Source of the DNA: Deltaproteobacteria bacterium
GTDB lineage: Bacteria; Desulfobacterota; Dissulfuribacteria; Dissulfuribacterales; JALVPX01
Assembly: GCA_027031565.1 (NCBI GenBank)
Contig: JALVPX010000098.1
Location: 1 to 15,673, forward strand
DNA: 15,673 nucleotides
Direction: 5' to 3'
In this document: piece by piece, positions 5,849 through 14,098 of the stretch
Layout of the letters: the number at the start of each line of letters is the position of its first letter
Numbering within the stretch: the stretch's first letter is position 1
Made by a program: the position numbers and the translations under genes
Notes under the pieces: generated by a model
Told to the model about the DNA's origin: nothing
What the model saw: the letters and a program-made list of their open reading frames with translations, nothing else
The model's database searches: none

Positions 5849-7165
5849 TTATTTCTTACCGATTCCATATTTTTGAAGCCTGTAGCGCAAAGCGCTTCGG
5901 GTAATATTCAATTTTTTGGCTGCCTTCGTTTGGTTCCAGTTGCACTGCTCCAAGGCAGCCAACAGCATCTGCTGCTCCTTTGCAATGAGATCCAACGAGG
6001 AATCGTTTGTTTTTTCCGCATGTTCTGTTTTTATTCTGATTGAACCCTTGAGGTGGCGGCAGGTGATTTCTTCTCCTTTGCACAGTAGTACAGCCCTTTC
6101 CATTACGTTTTTAAGCTCCCTAATGTTGCCTGGCCAGTGATAGGCCTCAAGCATGTCAATGGCATCAGGGCTTATCATGGGTACCGGCTTGCCCCATTCG
6201 TTTGCAAAAAGCCTTACAAAATGGAGGGCTAATAACTTTACGTCACCATGTCGTTCCCTCAAGGGTGGCAGGGTCAGTATCATGGTGTTGAGCCGGTAAA
6301 AGAGATCTGCACGGAACTGTCTCTTTTGCACCATTTCTTCGAGGTCCTGGTTGGTGGCCGACACTATTTTCAAGGAAATCTTGAACGATTTACTGGATCC
6401 TACAGGGGTGATCTCTTTTGCTTCCACTGCATGGAGCAACTTAGGCTGGAGTTCAAGGGGCAGGTCGCCTATCTCGTCTAAAAAAAGGACTCCGCCGTTG
6501 GCCGCTGCGAACACGCCTTGACGGTCTTGGGTGGCACCTGTAAAGGCTCCTTTTTTATGTCCAAAGAGTTCGCTTTCCAACAATTCCCTTGGTATTGACG
6601 CACAGTTGATCTTGATGAAGGGGCCAGAGCTTCGTTGGGATGCGGCATGAATGGCCTTTGCAGCAAGTTCTTTGCCGGTGCCCGATTCTCCACAAATGAG
6701 AACCGCGCTGTCTGTAGAAGCAAGCAGGTCTATTTCCTGGCGAAGGGCCTGCATGGCAGGAGACTGTCCAACCATTTCATGGATACAGCCTTCTCTTCTG
6801 CTTTTTTCTGCTACGGCCTGCTGGACTATTTCCACAAGTTGGACATGATCAACAGGTTTGGTCAAGAAGTCATAGGCACCGTTTTTCATTGCATTTACAG
6901 CTGCAGTCACAGTGCCAAACGCAGTGAGAATTATGCAGGGCGTCTCTGGGTATAGTTCATTGCCAAATCGAAGCACTCCCATGCCGTCAACCGGTTTCAT
7001 CTTGAGGTCTGTAACCACCACATCCGGTTTCCATGCCTGCCAGAGTTCCATGCCTTGGCCGCCTTCTGGCGCTGTCTTTACGTCAAACCCCGTGTCCTGA
7101 AGCACAAGCTGCAATACGCGCCGCAGCCGTTCTTCGTCTTCAATCAACAAAACCTTTCCAGGCAT
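5849..7165 (-). CDS. NtrC-type sigma-54-dependent response regulator
   Basis: A 438-residue two-component activator. The receiver (1-118) has the acidic pair Asp10/Glu11, phospho-acceptor Asp53 (VVVTDLKMKP), Thr81 and Lys103. The AAA+ domain has Walker A GESGTGKE (159-166), the sigma-54 contact loop GAFTGA (206-211), and Walker B VLFLDE (226-231). Residues about 395-438 form a Fis-type helix-turn-helix (NWNQTKAAKKLNITRSALRYRLQKYGI). All key residues are intact. The gene lies 22 bases after the sensor kinase gene and is the last of the minus-strand run. The layout matches PrsR-type regulators of exosortase/PEP-CTERM loci, and the adjacent sigma-54-driven surface operon supports that reading. 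Target specificity is inferred from position only. Confidence 0.92.
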   Translation of the reverse strand: MPGKVLLIEDEERLRRVLQLVLQDTGFDVKTAPEGGQGMELWQAWKPDVVVTDLKMKPVDGMGVLRFGNELYPETPCIILTAFGTVTAAVNAMKNGAYDFLTKPVDHVQLVEIVQQAVAEKSRREGCIHEMVGQSPAMQALRQEIDLLASTDSAVLICGESGTGKELAAKAIHAASQRSSGPFIKINCASIPRELLESELFGHKKGAFTGATQDRQGVFAAANGGVLFLDEIGDLPLELQPKLLHAVEAKEITPVGSSKSFKISLKIVSATNQDLEEMVQKRQFRADLFYRLNTMILTLPPLRERHGDVKLLALHFVRLFANEWGKPVPMISPDAIDMLEAYHWPGNIRELKNVMERAVLLCKGEEITCRHLKGSIRIKTEHAEKTNDSSLDLIAKEQQMLLAALEQCNWNQTKAAKKLNITRSALRYRLQKYGIGKK

Positions 7166-7187
7166 ATTTTAGTCCATTTTGCAGATA

Positions 7188-9632
7188 TCAAGATGCTGGC
7201 ATATCAGATGTAGCAAGCGGTTTGAGAGGCAGTTCAATCCGAGCCTCTGCTCCGCCTTCAGGCCTGCCTGTGAGTTGGATGGTGCCGTTATGGGCCTGTA
7301 TGATCTGCCGGCAAATAGCCAGGCCAAGGCCTAAGCCCCCCTCTTTTCTCGTGAAGAAGCTCTTGAAAAGGTGTTCCTGGTCTTCTTCACGGATGCCCAG
7401 GCCATTGTCTGTAACCGTAATAAACATCTTGTCTTTGCTTGCTTCAGCCTTGAGCGTAATTTTGCCGCCCTCGGGCATCATTTCCTCACTGTTACGGATC
7501 AGGTTGAATAAAACTTGCCTGAGCTGCCTCCAATCAGCATACAGGGGCTCAATGTACTGGTCAACCTGGCATTGTATGCGAACGTCCCGGTCGTGGTCAC
7601 CAGACTGGGTCCAGAGCCTGACCAGCTCCGGCAGCTCGGTTGCCAGGTCGACATGGCCGAATTTGGGAGGCGGCTGCCTAGCCATGCCCAGAAGATTTTC
7701 AATGGATGCATTGAGAATCCTCACTTCATCCAGGATGTACCGCAACATCTCTTTCCGTACTTCTGGTGTGCGCTCACCATCCACAAGATATTGGGCTGAA
7801 CTATGTATGATGCCCAGGGGATTTTTCAGTTCATGGGCTACCATGGAAGTCATTTCTCCCACCAGTGCCATTTTTTCCTGCTGAACCCGCTCATTGAAAA
7901 GCTGCTCCAACTGGTGTTTGCTCTCGAGCAATGATTCATGTCTGCGGGCATTTTCAAGGGCAATGGAACCCTGGTTCGCAAGTGCCGCCATTAGATGTAT
8001 GTCTTCCTTGGTAAAGCGCCTGCCATCTTTCCTGAACCCTATGAATAGCAGCCCTGCTATGCCGGTAGCCGTGTGCATGGGAAGCACGAGACTGAAACCA
8101 GCCTTCCTGATTTCTTGGGATTCCTTTTCAAGCTCCTTGTCATGCCTGCTTTGGTCTGTCTGAAAATAAGAAACCCGACCCTTTTTCAGCATATCCACAA
8201 GTTTGCTCGACGGCCAAGGGGAGGAGCCAAAGCGCAGGTTTTCAGGAAAAAGGCGCGAATGTTTTTCACCTAGCAGCATTATGGCCACCTGGTCAACATT
8301 AATTTTTTCAGGCAGTTCTTCCACCATAGCCTTTACAATATCCGAGAGAGAAAGGAGTCTGGTGATATTCTCGCTGAATTGATGCAGGAGCTTGGCAGGA
8401 ACGGGCCTGTATTGAAAAAAGAGCCTGTTTAAAATCAATTCCATCCGTCTCTGCACCGGATGAAACAGAAGCACACTTCCTACGAAAAAGATCAAGAAAA
8501 GCTCTTCTGACAACATTTTGTTGCCGAAAAGCCACTGTTTTGTCACTACCAGGAAAAGGGCATAAAAAAGCAAGACAATTCCTGTCACCATCGCATAGGA
8601 AACGAAGCGGGACAGCAAGCGGTCTGCGTCAAACAGCCTGTAGCGTATCAACACATAGAGATAGGCAAGGGGGAGTGCAAGGAAGCAGATGGTCACAATC
8701 CGAAAGGATACGAAGGGCTGATCAAAAATCATGGTAGGCAAAAGATAGAGAAAAAGATATGGCCCGAAACTTATCCAATAGGTCAGGAGCAGCGGTCTGA
8801 GCCGTTTTCGTTCAGGCGGATCAGTTTTTTGATAATCCCACCACTCTTTTGCAAAAACAAGGGTTATGATAACCGGCAGGAAGAGATTCCTGGTTCGTTG
8901 AAGCCAGCTCCAAAAACCTGATGAAAATCCGCTTGCAAGAAGGGCTGCAGTTATGGTGGCCAAGGGCGGCAACAAATAAATTAAGGCAACCAGCCGGTTA
9001 CAGTTTGAAAGTTTGTCACGGTTGGGCGGGAATCTGCATGCAAAGTGGAGCAAGGCGCTAAAAGAGAACCAGTTGGAAGTCGTGAGAAGTATGAAACTGA
9101 TCGAAATGATCAGAGGGTTCAATATGGCCATGCAAGAGGCGATGGTAGCTGCCATGGAAGTTGCAAGTCCGCACAGCATCAGGAAAAACAATCGCGTCTG
9201 TACATTGTCCGGTGCCCTGAACCTGACAGTTACTGCCAGGGTTATAAGCGAAAAGATGACCAGGAGCCGGATGCCTGCCAATTCAACGATTCTTCGTATA
9301 GTCAAGGGAACGGTATGTACAACAGATGCAAAGCGTTTTTCGCCTCTTTGTGCAATTATGGCCAGGGTGTCTTCCCTTGCAGCCGGGTTGAATAGGTAGC
9401 CAAGGGCATACTGATATGGCACCCCTTGGATGGATACAATCCTGTCACCTTCTTGCAGCGGGCTGTTGGAAAAAAAGACCTTTGAAACGAGCAGGCCCTG
9501 TCTGGTCTTATCGAGCCTGAAACCTGGGTCCCCTTGGAGAAACGCTGCCCCCAGGAAGAGCATTACTGCCGCGGCAGGAATGAGCGGGGTGAAATTAAGC
9601 AGCCGGTTTGAAAATATTTGCCAATTGCCCAT
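7188..9632 (-). CDS. Membrane sensor histidine kinase (PDZ-like, multi-TM, GAF, HisKA, HATPase)
   Basis: An 814-residue kinase, the likely partner of the response regulator 22 bases downstream. The order is: one membrane segment (about 17-34); a short PDZ-like domain (48-110, with SPLQEGDRIVSIQG); about nine more membrane segments (119-392); a GAF domain (about 420-562); a short coiled linker; the HisKA box VAHELKNPLG with His600; and HATPase motifs NLIRNSEEM (N box), DNGLG (742-746) and GGLGLGLA (765-772). The start is set at 9632 (MGNWQIFSNR), 32 bases past the lgt stop; the frame continues to 9887 but would overlap lgt by about 220 bases. The ribosome site is weak, so coupling to lgt is possible. 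The membrane-GAF-kinase layout resembles PrsK, but the PDZ-like segment is extra. The signal sensed is unknown. Confidence 0.9.
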   Translation of the reverse strand: MGNWQIFSNRLLNFTPLIPAAAVMLFLGAAFLQGDPGFRLDKTRQGLLVSKVFFSNSPLQEGDRIVSIQGVPYQYALGYLFNPAAREDTLAIIAQRGEKRFASVVHTVPLTIRRIVELAGIRLLVIFSLITLAVTVRFRAPDNVQTRLFFLMLCGLATSMAATIASCMAILNPLIISISFILLTTSNWFSFSALLHFACRFPPNRDKLSNCNRLVALIYLLPPLATITAALLASGFSSGFWSWLQRTRNLFLPVIITLVFAKEWWDYQKTDPPERKRLRPLLLTYWISFGPYLFLYLLPTMIFDQPFVSFRIVTICFLALPLAYLYVLIRYRLFDADRLLSRFVSYAMVTGIVLLFYALFLVVTKQWLFGNKMLSEELFLIFFVGSVLLFHPVQRRMELILNRLFFQYRPVPAKLLHQFSENITRLLSLSDIVKAMVEELPEKINVDQVAIMLLGEKHSRLFPENLRFGSSPWPSSKLVDMLKKGRVSYFQTDQSRHDKELEKESQEIRKAGFSLVLPMHTATGIAGLLFIGFRKDGRRFTKEDIHLMAALANQGSIALENARRHESLLESKHQLEQLFNERVQQEKMALVGEMTSMVAHELKNPLGIIHSSAQYLVDGERTPEVRKEMLRYILDEVRILNASIENLLGMARQPPPKFGHVDLATELPELVRLWTQSGDHDRDVRIQCQVDQYIEPLYADWRQLRQVLFNLIRNSEEMMPEGGKITLKAEASKDKMFITVTDNGLGIREEDQEHLFKSFFTRKEGGLGLGLAICRQIIQAHNGTIQLTGRPEGGAEARIELPLKPLATSDMPAS

Positions 9633-9664
9633 TTTTGCAGACCCAGACCAAAGGAAAGGAATAA

Positions 9665-10468
9665 TTAGTTCGAGGCCCTTGATTTCAAATAAATCAACAA
9701 TAGGAGACCCGCAACAATCATGAGGGTGCTCAATATCTGGCCCATGGTAACCCATGACCAGAGAAGAAATCCCAGTTGTTTGTCCGGCTGCCTGAAAAAT
9801 TCCACCAGAAAGCGGAAGGAGCCATACAAGATCAGGAAAAGGGCAAGTTTTGTCCCTGGAATCCAGATCTTTTTCCTCAAAGACCACAGGATGGCAAAAA
9901 GGAGCAGGCCCTCCAGCAGGGCTTCGTACAGCTGCGACGGATGCCTGGGAATAAGACCGCCATCAGGAAATACCATGGCCCAGGGCACGTTTGTGGGGCG
10001 CCCATAGAGTTCGCCATTTATGAAATTGCCTATGCGGCCTAGCCCAAGGCCTATGGGTACGGTCACTATTACCCTGTCTGCCCATTTCCAAAAATCCAGC
10101 CCTGCCTTTCTGGCATACCACCAACCCCCTATAGCTGAGGCTATCACACCGCCATGAAAAGACATTCCCCCGTGCCAAGTGGCGATTATTTCCCCAGGAT
10201 GTTTCAAAAAGTAGGCAGGATTGTAGAAAAGCACATAGCCAAGCCTGCCTCCTACGATCACACCGAAAATGATCACGAGCACAAGGTTTTCCAAATGCCT
10301 TGCTTCTCGTGCCTTTTCATGCGGGCTCAATCCGGGATCTTCGTTGATTTGATATCGTATCAACAGATATGAGGCCAGAAAGCCAAGAAGATACATTAGG
10401 CCATACCACCTTATGGCGAGAGGCCCGATTTGGATGATTACCGGATCGATATTTGGATATGGAATCAC
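9665..10468 (-). CDS. lgt: Prolipoprotein diacylglyceryl transferase
   Basis: Lgt moves diacylglycerol from phosphatidylglycerol to the lipobox cysteine of prolipoproteins in the inner membrane, the first step of lipoprotein maturation. At 267 residues it has normal length. Recognisable blocks are IRWYGLMYLLGF (19-30), GGRLGYVLFYNP (73-84), the conserved HGGMSFHGG (99-107), the signature GRIGNFINGELYGRPT (144-159) and RHPSQLYEA (175-183). About seven hydrophobic segments fit the family. Its start overlaps the stop of the upstream unknown gene by 4 bases (ATGA), indicating translational coupling. It is a housekeeping gene placed just before the sensor kinase. Confidence 0.96.
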   Translation of the reverse strand: MIPYPNIDPVIIQIGPLAIRWYGLMYLLGFLASYLLIRYQINEDPGLSPHEKAREARHLENLVLVIIFGVIVGGRLGYVLFYNPAYFLKHPGEIIATWHGGMSFHGGVIASAIGGWWYARKAGLDFWKWADRVIVTVPIGLGLGRIGNFINGELYGRPTNVPWAMVFPDGGLIPRHPSQLYEALLEGLLLFAILWSLRKKIWIPGTKLALFLILYGSFRFLVEFFRQPDKQLGFLLWSWVTMGQILSTLMIVAGLLLLIYLKSRASN

Positions 10469-10896
10469 TTCTTGGACTTTGGCAGGGAGATGACCCTCGA
10501 ACCTTTTGGAGGCTTGGTATCATCAGGCCCCTGATCGTCAGGACCGGCAGGCACATGCTTCGGTTGGGTCTTTGGGAGCATGTTCTCGATTAGGCGGTAA
10601 TATTGTTCCACTATGGCAGGGTTGAGATCGGTTTCCAGCACGAAGCAGGAGACGCGGCTCCGCTGGATGCGTATAGATGATGTAGTCAATGCGCTGAGTA
10701 AATGTGGATGAACTACAGGCCCCTTTTGCTGATCATACACTACTGTGCATGGAAAATAGATGTCAAAAAAGGCGGCCTTTTCCAGGGCAAAAAGTACGGT
10801 TTCTGTCTGGCGGTTATACCTGATTTCTCCCACCAGGATACCCAGGGAATCGACCTCCAGCAGCACGAGTTCTTTGGCATTTTGACGAAGCTTCAT
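10465..10896 (-). CDS. Unknown small soluble protein coupled to lgt
   Basis: A 143-residue protein that I do not recognise. It lacks a signal peptide or membrane segments. The N-terminal half (1-100) looks folded, with strand-like stretches (KELVLLEVDSLGILVGEIRY; TETVLFALEKAAFFDIYFPC). The C-terminal third is Pro/Asp/Lys-rich and probably disordered. An AGGAGAGGTGA site precedes the ATG. The 4-base overlap with lgt and the 47-base gap from the poly(A) polymerase gene indicate that it is translated as part of the run. It does not resemble a lipoprotein or a known Lgt partner. Confidence 0.8.
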   Translation of the reverse strand: MKLRQNAKELVLLEVDSLGILVGEIRYNRQTETVLFALEKAAFFDIYFPCTVVYDQQKGPVVHPHLLSALTTSSIRIQRSRVSCFVLETDLNPAIVEQYYRLIENMLPKTQPKHVPAGPDDQGPDDTKPPKGSRVISLPKSKK

Positions 10897-10943
10897 GACT
10901 CACCTCTCCTATCCATACCCAAATAAACCATACAAGTTTAAAG

Positions 10944-12245
10944 TCAAGCAGGATTCGTTGCGCTCTTTTTCCTGTATCTCCGTTTCCTGTTTTTTCTCTT
11001 CTGCGCAATTTTTTTGGTTGCTGCCCGAGGCCTGACAGTTACAGGCGATTGGCCGGACTCTTTTCTTACGGCATTAAACAGCCAAAGCGAACCATTGAAC
11101 ACCGGTTTTGATACGACCCTTTTGGGCCAGCTTCCCTTCTCGGCGCAGATAGTAATGGGCCACAATGTGGACAATATCTGCGATGCGCCATCTCTCACTG
11201 CCCTGCTGAACTCGTAAGGGGCAAGCAGTCCCTTAATGAGTGCCCTGACCTCGAAGGTTGGCCAGCGTATTTTCTTGGGCCGCAAGGCCTCCCATTCCGG
11301 CATGATGGAAATCAATGGGTAGAGAAGAACAGCCACAAGCAGGGACTCGGGTACATCTTCTCCGTTTTTTATCAAGCTGTCCAGTTCCTCTAACAAGGAG
11401 AGGAGGAGCCCTTTGACCCGTTTCCCATGTTCACTGGAAAACGATTCTGCATATGAAGGGAATATGTGTTGGAACAAACCAACTTCAATCATGGTCTGGG
11501 CCCAGGGCCTGCTGCTTCCAGATCGCATATCCTTCAGCCACTCATCACGCACCCTGGCTGTTGAGCAGAGCCGAATGGTGTGGCAGTGCTGCTTGATTGC
11601 ATCTATATTTTTGGGATCTATGGTGAATCCTGTCCTGGCGGCATGGCGCACGGCCCGCATCATCCTGACAGGATCCCTAAGAAACCGGCGTTCAGGGTCG
11701 CCGATCGCCCTGATTATTCCTGCCTGCAGGTCTGCCATGCCGCCTACATAGTCGATTAGGCTGAAGTCAGCTATGTTGTAAAAAAGGCCGTTTATGGTGA
11801 GATCGCGCCTGAAGGCATCTTCCCTGGGTGTGCCAAAAATGGAATCCTCGCTTATTCCAGCCCTGGCCGCCTCCCTGTCGTCATATTCTGTCTGGCGCCT
11901 GAAGGTGGATACCTCGATCACCTTTCTGCCCCGAAAATAGACATGAACCAGGCGAAAGCGTTTCCCTATGATTCGGCTGTACCTGAACAATTTTTTGATT
12001 TCCGAAGGCGTGGCATTGGTGCCAATGTCGAAATCTTTTGGCCGCCTGCCCAAGAGCAGATCCCTGACACTCCCCCCAACCAGGTAGGCCAGATAACCGT
12101 GGTCTTTCAGGCGGTATAAGACTTTCAAGGCCTCTCTGTCAATGTTCTTGCGGCTGATGCAATGTTCTGAACGAGGGACGATCACAGGCGCTTGATCACC
12201 CTCGTGGAACAACTCCGGCTGTATGGTTTCCTCACTTATAAACAT
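10944..12245 (-). CDS. pcnB: Poly(A) polymerase I-type nucleotidyltransferase
   Basis: A 433-residue class II nucleotidyltransferase, most likely poly(A) polymerase, which adds 3' adenylates to RNA and marks it for decay. Motifs seen are LVGGSVRDLLLG (55-66), the catalytic DxD in KDFDIGTNATP (70-80), the PAP-type RIIGKRFRLVHVYF (91-104), FRRDLTINGLFYNI (145-158) and the neck block FLRDPVRMMRAVRHAARTGF (188-207). The GKRFRLVHV motif and the strongly basic C-terminus (about 402-428, Lys/Arg-rich) favour PcnB over a CCA-adding enzyme. It sits 28 bases after the NifA-like gene in the same run. A CCA-adding role cannot be excluded from sequence alone. Confidence 0.87.
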   Translation of the reverse strand: MFISEETIQPELFHEGDQAPVIVPRSEHCISRKNIDREALKVLYRLKDHGYLAYLVGGSVRDLLLGRRPKDFDIGTNATPSEIKKLFRYSRIIGKRFRLVHVYFRGRKVIEVSTFRRQTEYDDREAARAGISEDSIFGTPREDAFRRDLTINGLFYNIADFSLIDYVGGMADLQAGIIRAIGDPERRFLRDPVRMMRAVRHAARTGFTIDPKNIDAIKQHCHTIRLCSTARVRDEWLKDMRSGSSRPWAQTMIEVGLFQHIFPSYAESFSSEHGKRVKGLLLSLLEELDSLIKNGEDVPESLLVAVLLYPLISIMPEWEALRPKKIRWPTFEVRALIKGLLAPYEFSRAVRDGASQILSTLWPITICAEKGSWPKRVVSKPVFNGSLWLFNAVRKESGQSPVTVRPRAATKKIAQKRKNRKRRYRKKSATNPA

Positions 12246-12273
12246 GACTTTGTATTGAATTGTTATTTTCCGC

Positions 12274-13875
12274 TCAGACCTTAAACAAGGAAGGGTCGAT
12301 TCCGTATTTGTTTATTTTGTAGTTGATTATCCGCAAGCTTGTATCGAGCAATTTTGCTGCCTTTGTCTGATTACCCTTTGATTCCCTCAGGGCCTCTTCT
12401 ATAAGCTCTCTTTCGAGCCTTGCCACTGCGTCAGCCAGTGAAAAACTTTTTCTGCCGTTGTCGTCACTGCCTGAGCGCGAATACTGTAGTGTGGGAGGCA
12501 TGTGATGAGCCCTCAAGACATCCTCGTCACACACCAGGACTGCCCTTTCAATGCAGTTTTGCAGCTCGCGTACGTTTCCGGGCCAATGATGCTGCATTAG
12601 AAGATCAACTGCCGGCTGGGAAATTCCGCGTATTTTCTTGTTGTTTTCCTTACAATAGCGCTCTAGAAAATGCTCTGCAAATAAAATTATGTCTGTAGGG
12701 CGTTCCCGCAAGGGAGGGAGGAAAATAGGGAAAACGTTCAGCCTGTAATAGAGGTCTTCACGGAAATTTCCCGCTTCCATTGCCTCTTCCAGATTTTTGT
12801 TGGTGGCAGCTATTATCCTCACGTTCGATTTCAATGGCCTGCTTCCGCCAAGGCGCTGAAATTCTTTCTCCTGTATCACGTTCAGGAGCTTTACTTGCAC
12901 CGAATGCGGAAGTTCGCCTATCTCGTCCAGGAAAATGGTACCTCTCTGGGCCTGCTCAAACCGCCCCTGTTTCCTCAAATGGGCACCTGTGAAGGCGCCT
13001 TTTTCGTGGCCGAACAGTTCGCTTTCGATCAAAGTTTCAGGCAGTGCCGAACAGTTTACTGTAATAAAAGGCTTGTCCCTCCTGGAGCTGTTGTAATGGA
13101 TTGCCTTTGCCAGCATGGATTTACCCGTGCCGCTTTCCCCCCTCAACAAGACGGTAGCATTGCTGTCTGCCACTCGCAGGACCATTTCAAACACTTCCTG
13201 CATCCTGCCTGAACGCCCTATCAGATTCCCTACTTGATATTTTTCAGCCAGTGCCCTCCTCAGTTTTTTGTTTTCGTTCAGGAGCAACTCCCGTTCAGCC
13301 CTGGCAGCCTGCAATCTGCTCACAGACTGGGCGAGAAGGCCGCTTATGATGGTCAAAAGCCTGAGGTCGTCATCAAAGGACTCCCCTTCTTGATACACCC
13401 GGTCAACGCTCAGGGCACCAATGGTGTGTCTGCCTTCCTTTATTGGAACGCACAGGAAGGAGACATTCTGGTTTTTTGAACGGCCTCGGCTTCGCGTACG
13501 GTTCAAAAAGCGGGAATCTTCGCTGATGCGGGGCACCACTACAGGCTCACCAGAGGCAACGACCTGGCCCGTTATGCCTTCACCAAATTTGTATCTGCCC
13601 CGCCGCCTTGCCTCGGCGGAAAGACCATACGCAACTTCTATCTGTATCTCGGAAGAGTGAGGATTTACCAAGGTGATGGTTCCCCTGGACATACCCATCC
13701 TCTGGGCAAGGATCTTCATTACCTCTTTGAGGGCAGCCCTGATATCCAGGGTTGAGGAAAGCGACCTTGTGATTTCATACAGACAAGTCAGTTCAGCCAG
13801 TTCTCGTTGATTCCGGCTGCTCTCTGCTTCCTTCAAGTATTTGGATGTCCTTTTTTTGTTTGCTGCAGCTGGCAT
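12274..13875 (-). CDS. NifA-like sigma-54-dependent activator (GAF, AAA+, Fis HTH)
   Basis: A 533-residue enhancer-binding activator without a receiver domain. Residues about 30-190 form a GAF sensor (GEGITGQVVASGEPVVVP; VSFLCVPIKEGRHTIGALSVDR). A short coiled linker leads to the AAA+ domain, with Walker A GESGTGKS (246-253), the GAFTGA loop (293-298) and Walker B TIFLDE (313-318). The C-terminal helix-turn-helix includes KGNQTKAAKLLDTSLRIINY. The domain order equals NifA, but no nitrogenase genes are in view and the Cys-rich linker of many NifA proteins was not seen, so the symbol is withheld. It starts the six-gene minus-strand run and is divergent from fbp. It may be a second sigma-54 input alongside the response regulator. 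Confidence 0.9.
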   Translation of the reverse strand: MPAAANKKRTSKYLKEAESSRNQRELAELTCLYEITRSLSSTLDIRAALKEVMKILAQRMGMSRGTITLVNPHSSEIQIEVAYGLSAEARRRGRYKFGEGITGQVVASGEPVVVPRISEDSRFLNRTRSRGRSKNQNVSFLCVPIKEGRHTIGALSVDRVYQEGESFDDDLRLLTIISGLLAQSVSRLQAARAERELLLNENKKLRRALAEKYQVGNLIGRSGRMQEVFEMVLRVADSNATVLLRGESGTGKSMLAKAIHYNSSRRDKPFITVNCSALPETLIESELFGHEKGAFTGAHLRKQGRFEQAQRGTIFLDEIGELPHSVQVKLLNVIQEKEFQRLGGSRPLKSNVRIIAATNKNLEEAMEAGNFREDLYYRLNVFPIFLPPLRERPTDIILFAEHFLERYCKENNKKIRGISQPAVDLLMQHHWPGNVRELQNCIERAVLVCDEDVLRAHHMPPTLQYSRSGSDDNGRKSFSLADAVARLERELIEEALRESKGNQTKAAKLLDTSLRIINYKINKYGIDPSLFKV

Positions 13876-13917
13876 ATTTTTTGTAAAACAATGAATAACA
13901 ATTTTGTTAAAAATGGA

Positions 13918-13945
13918 ATTCTACACCGTGTCACGTCGTTTGCAA
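13918..13945 (-). promoter_or_regulatory. Candidate sigma-70 promoter of the NifA-like gene run
   Basis: The minus strand reads TTGCAA, 16 bases, TAGAAT (-35 at 13940-13945, -10 at 13918-13923), about 45 bases upstream of the 13875 start codon. This is a fair match to the sigma-70 consensus in an AT-rich divergent gap. Confidence 0.45.
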
Positions 13946-13969
13946 TAATAAAGAGGCCTGCATCCAGGC

Positions 13970-13997
13970 TTGATGAGAACTGATTTGTAATTAAAAT
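13970..13997 (+). promoter_or_regulatory. Candidate sigma-70 promoter of fbp
   Basis: TTGATG (13970-13975), 16 bases, TAAAAT (13992-13997): moderate -35, good -10. It would give a leader of about 75 bases containing a strong ribosome site (14004-14012) and a possible leader peptide. Confidence 0.35.
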
Positions 13998-14020
13998 AAA
14001 CTCAGGGAGGAGCAGCTCAT

Positions 14021-14098
14021 GTGGTAGTTCCTGCTATTAACTTTGCATGCGCACTCAAATATCTTCAGGAGGTGTTTAAATGGAAGGAATCGGTATAA
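14021..14098 (+). CDS. Possible 25-residue leader peptide upstream of fbp
   Basis: The GTG codon at 14021 is preceded by an AGGGAGGAG site and opens a 25-codon frame (MVVPAINFACALKYLQEVFK...) that ends at 14098, overlapping the fbp start and carrying its ribosome site inside. The same site could instead serve the ATG at 14019, which gives a two-codon minigene (ATG TGG TAG). Either would place fbp under translational coupling. No family is recognised, and it may be chance. Confidence 0.3.
   Translation: MVVPAINFACALKYLQEVFKWKESV

Noticed and set aside
7033..7884. Long plus-strand open frame of 283 codons
   Set aside because: It lies antisense to the response regulator and kinase genes, is Ser/Arg/Pro-rich and carries no family motif: a shadow of real coding sequence.
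9633..9887. 85-residue N-terminal extension of the sensor kinase
   Set aside because: It overlaps the lgt coding sequence by about 220 bases and looks like out-of-frame lgt, not a domain.
12274..13875. Calling the NifA-like activator nifA
   Set aside because: The domain order fits, but no nitrogen-fixation gene or NifA-specific Cys linker was seen; many activators share this layout.
13953..13969. Small GCCTG/CAGGC hairpin upstream of fbp as a terminator
   Set aside because: The 5-bp stem has no T run on either side and lies in a divergent promoter gap.
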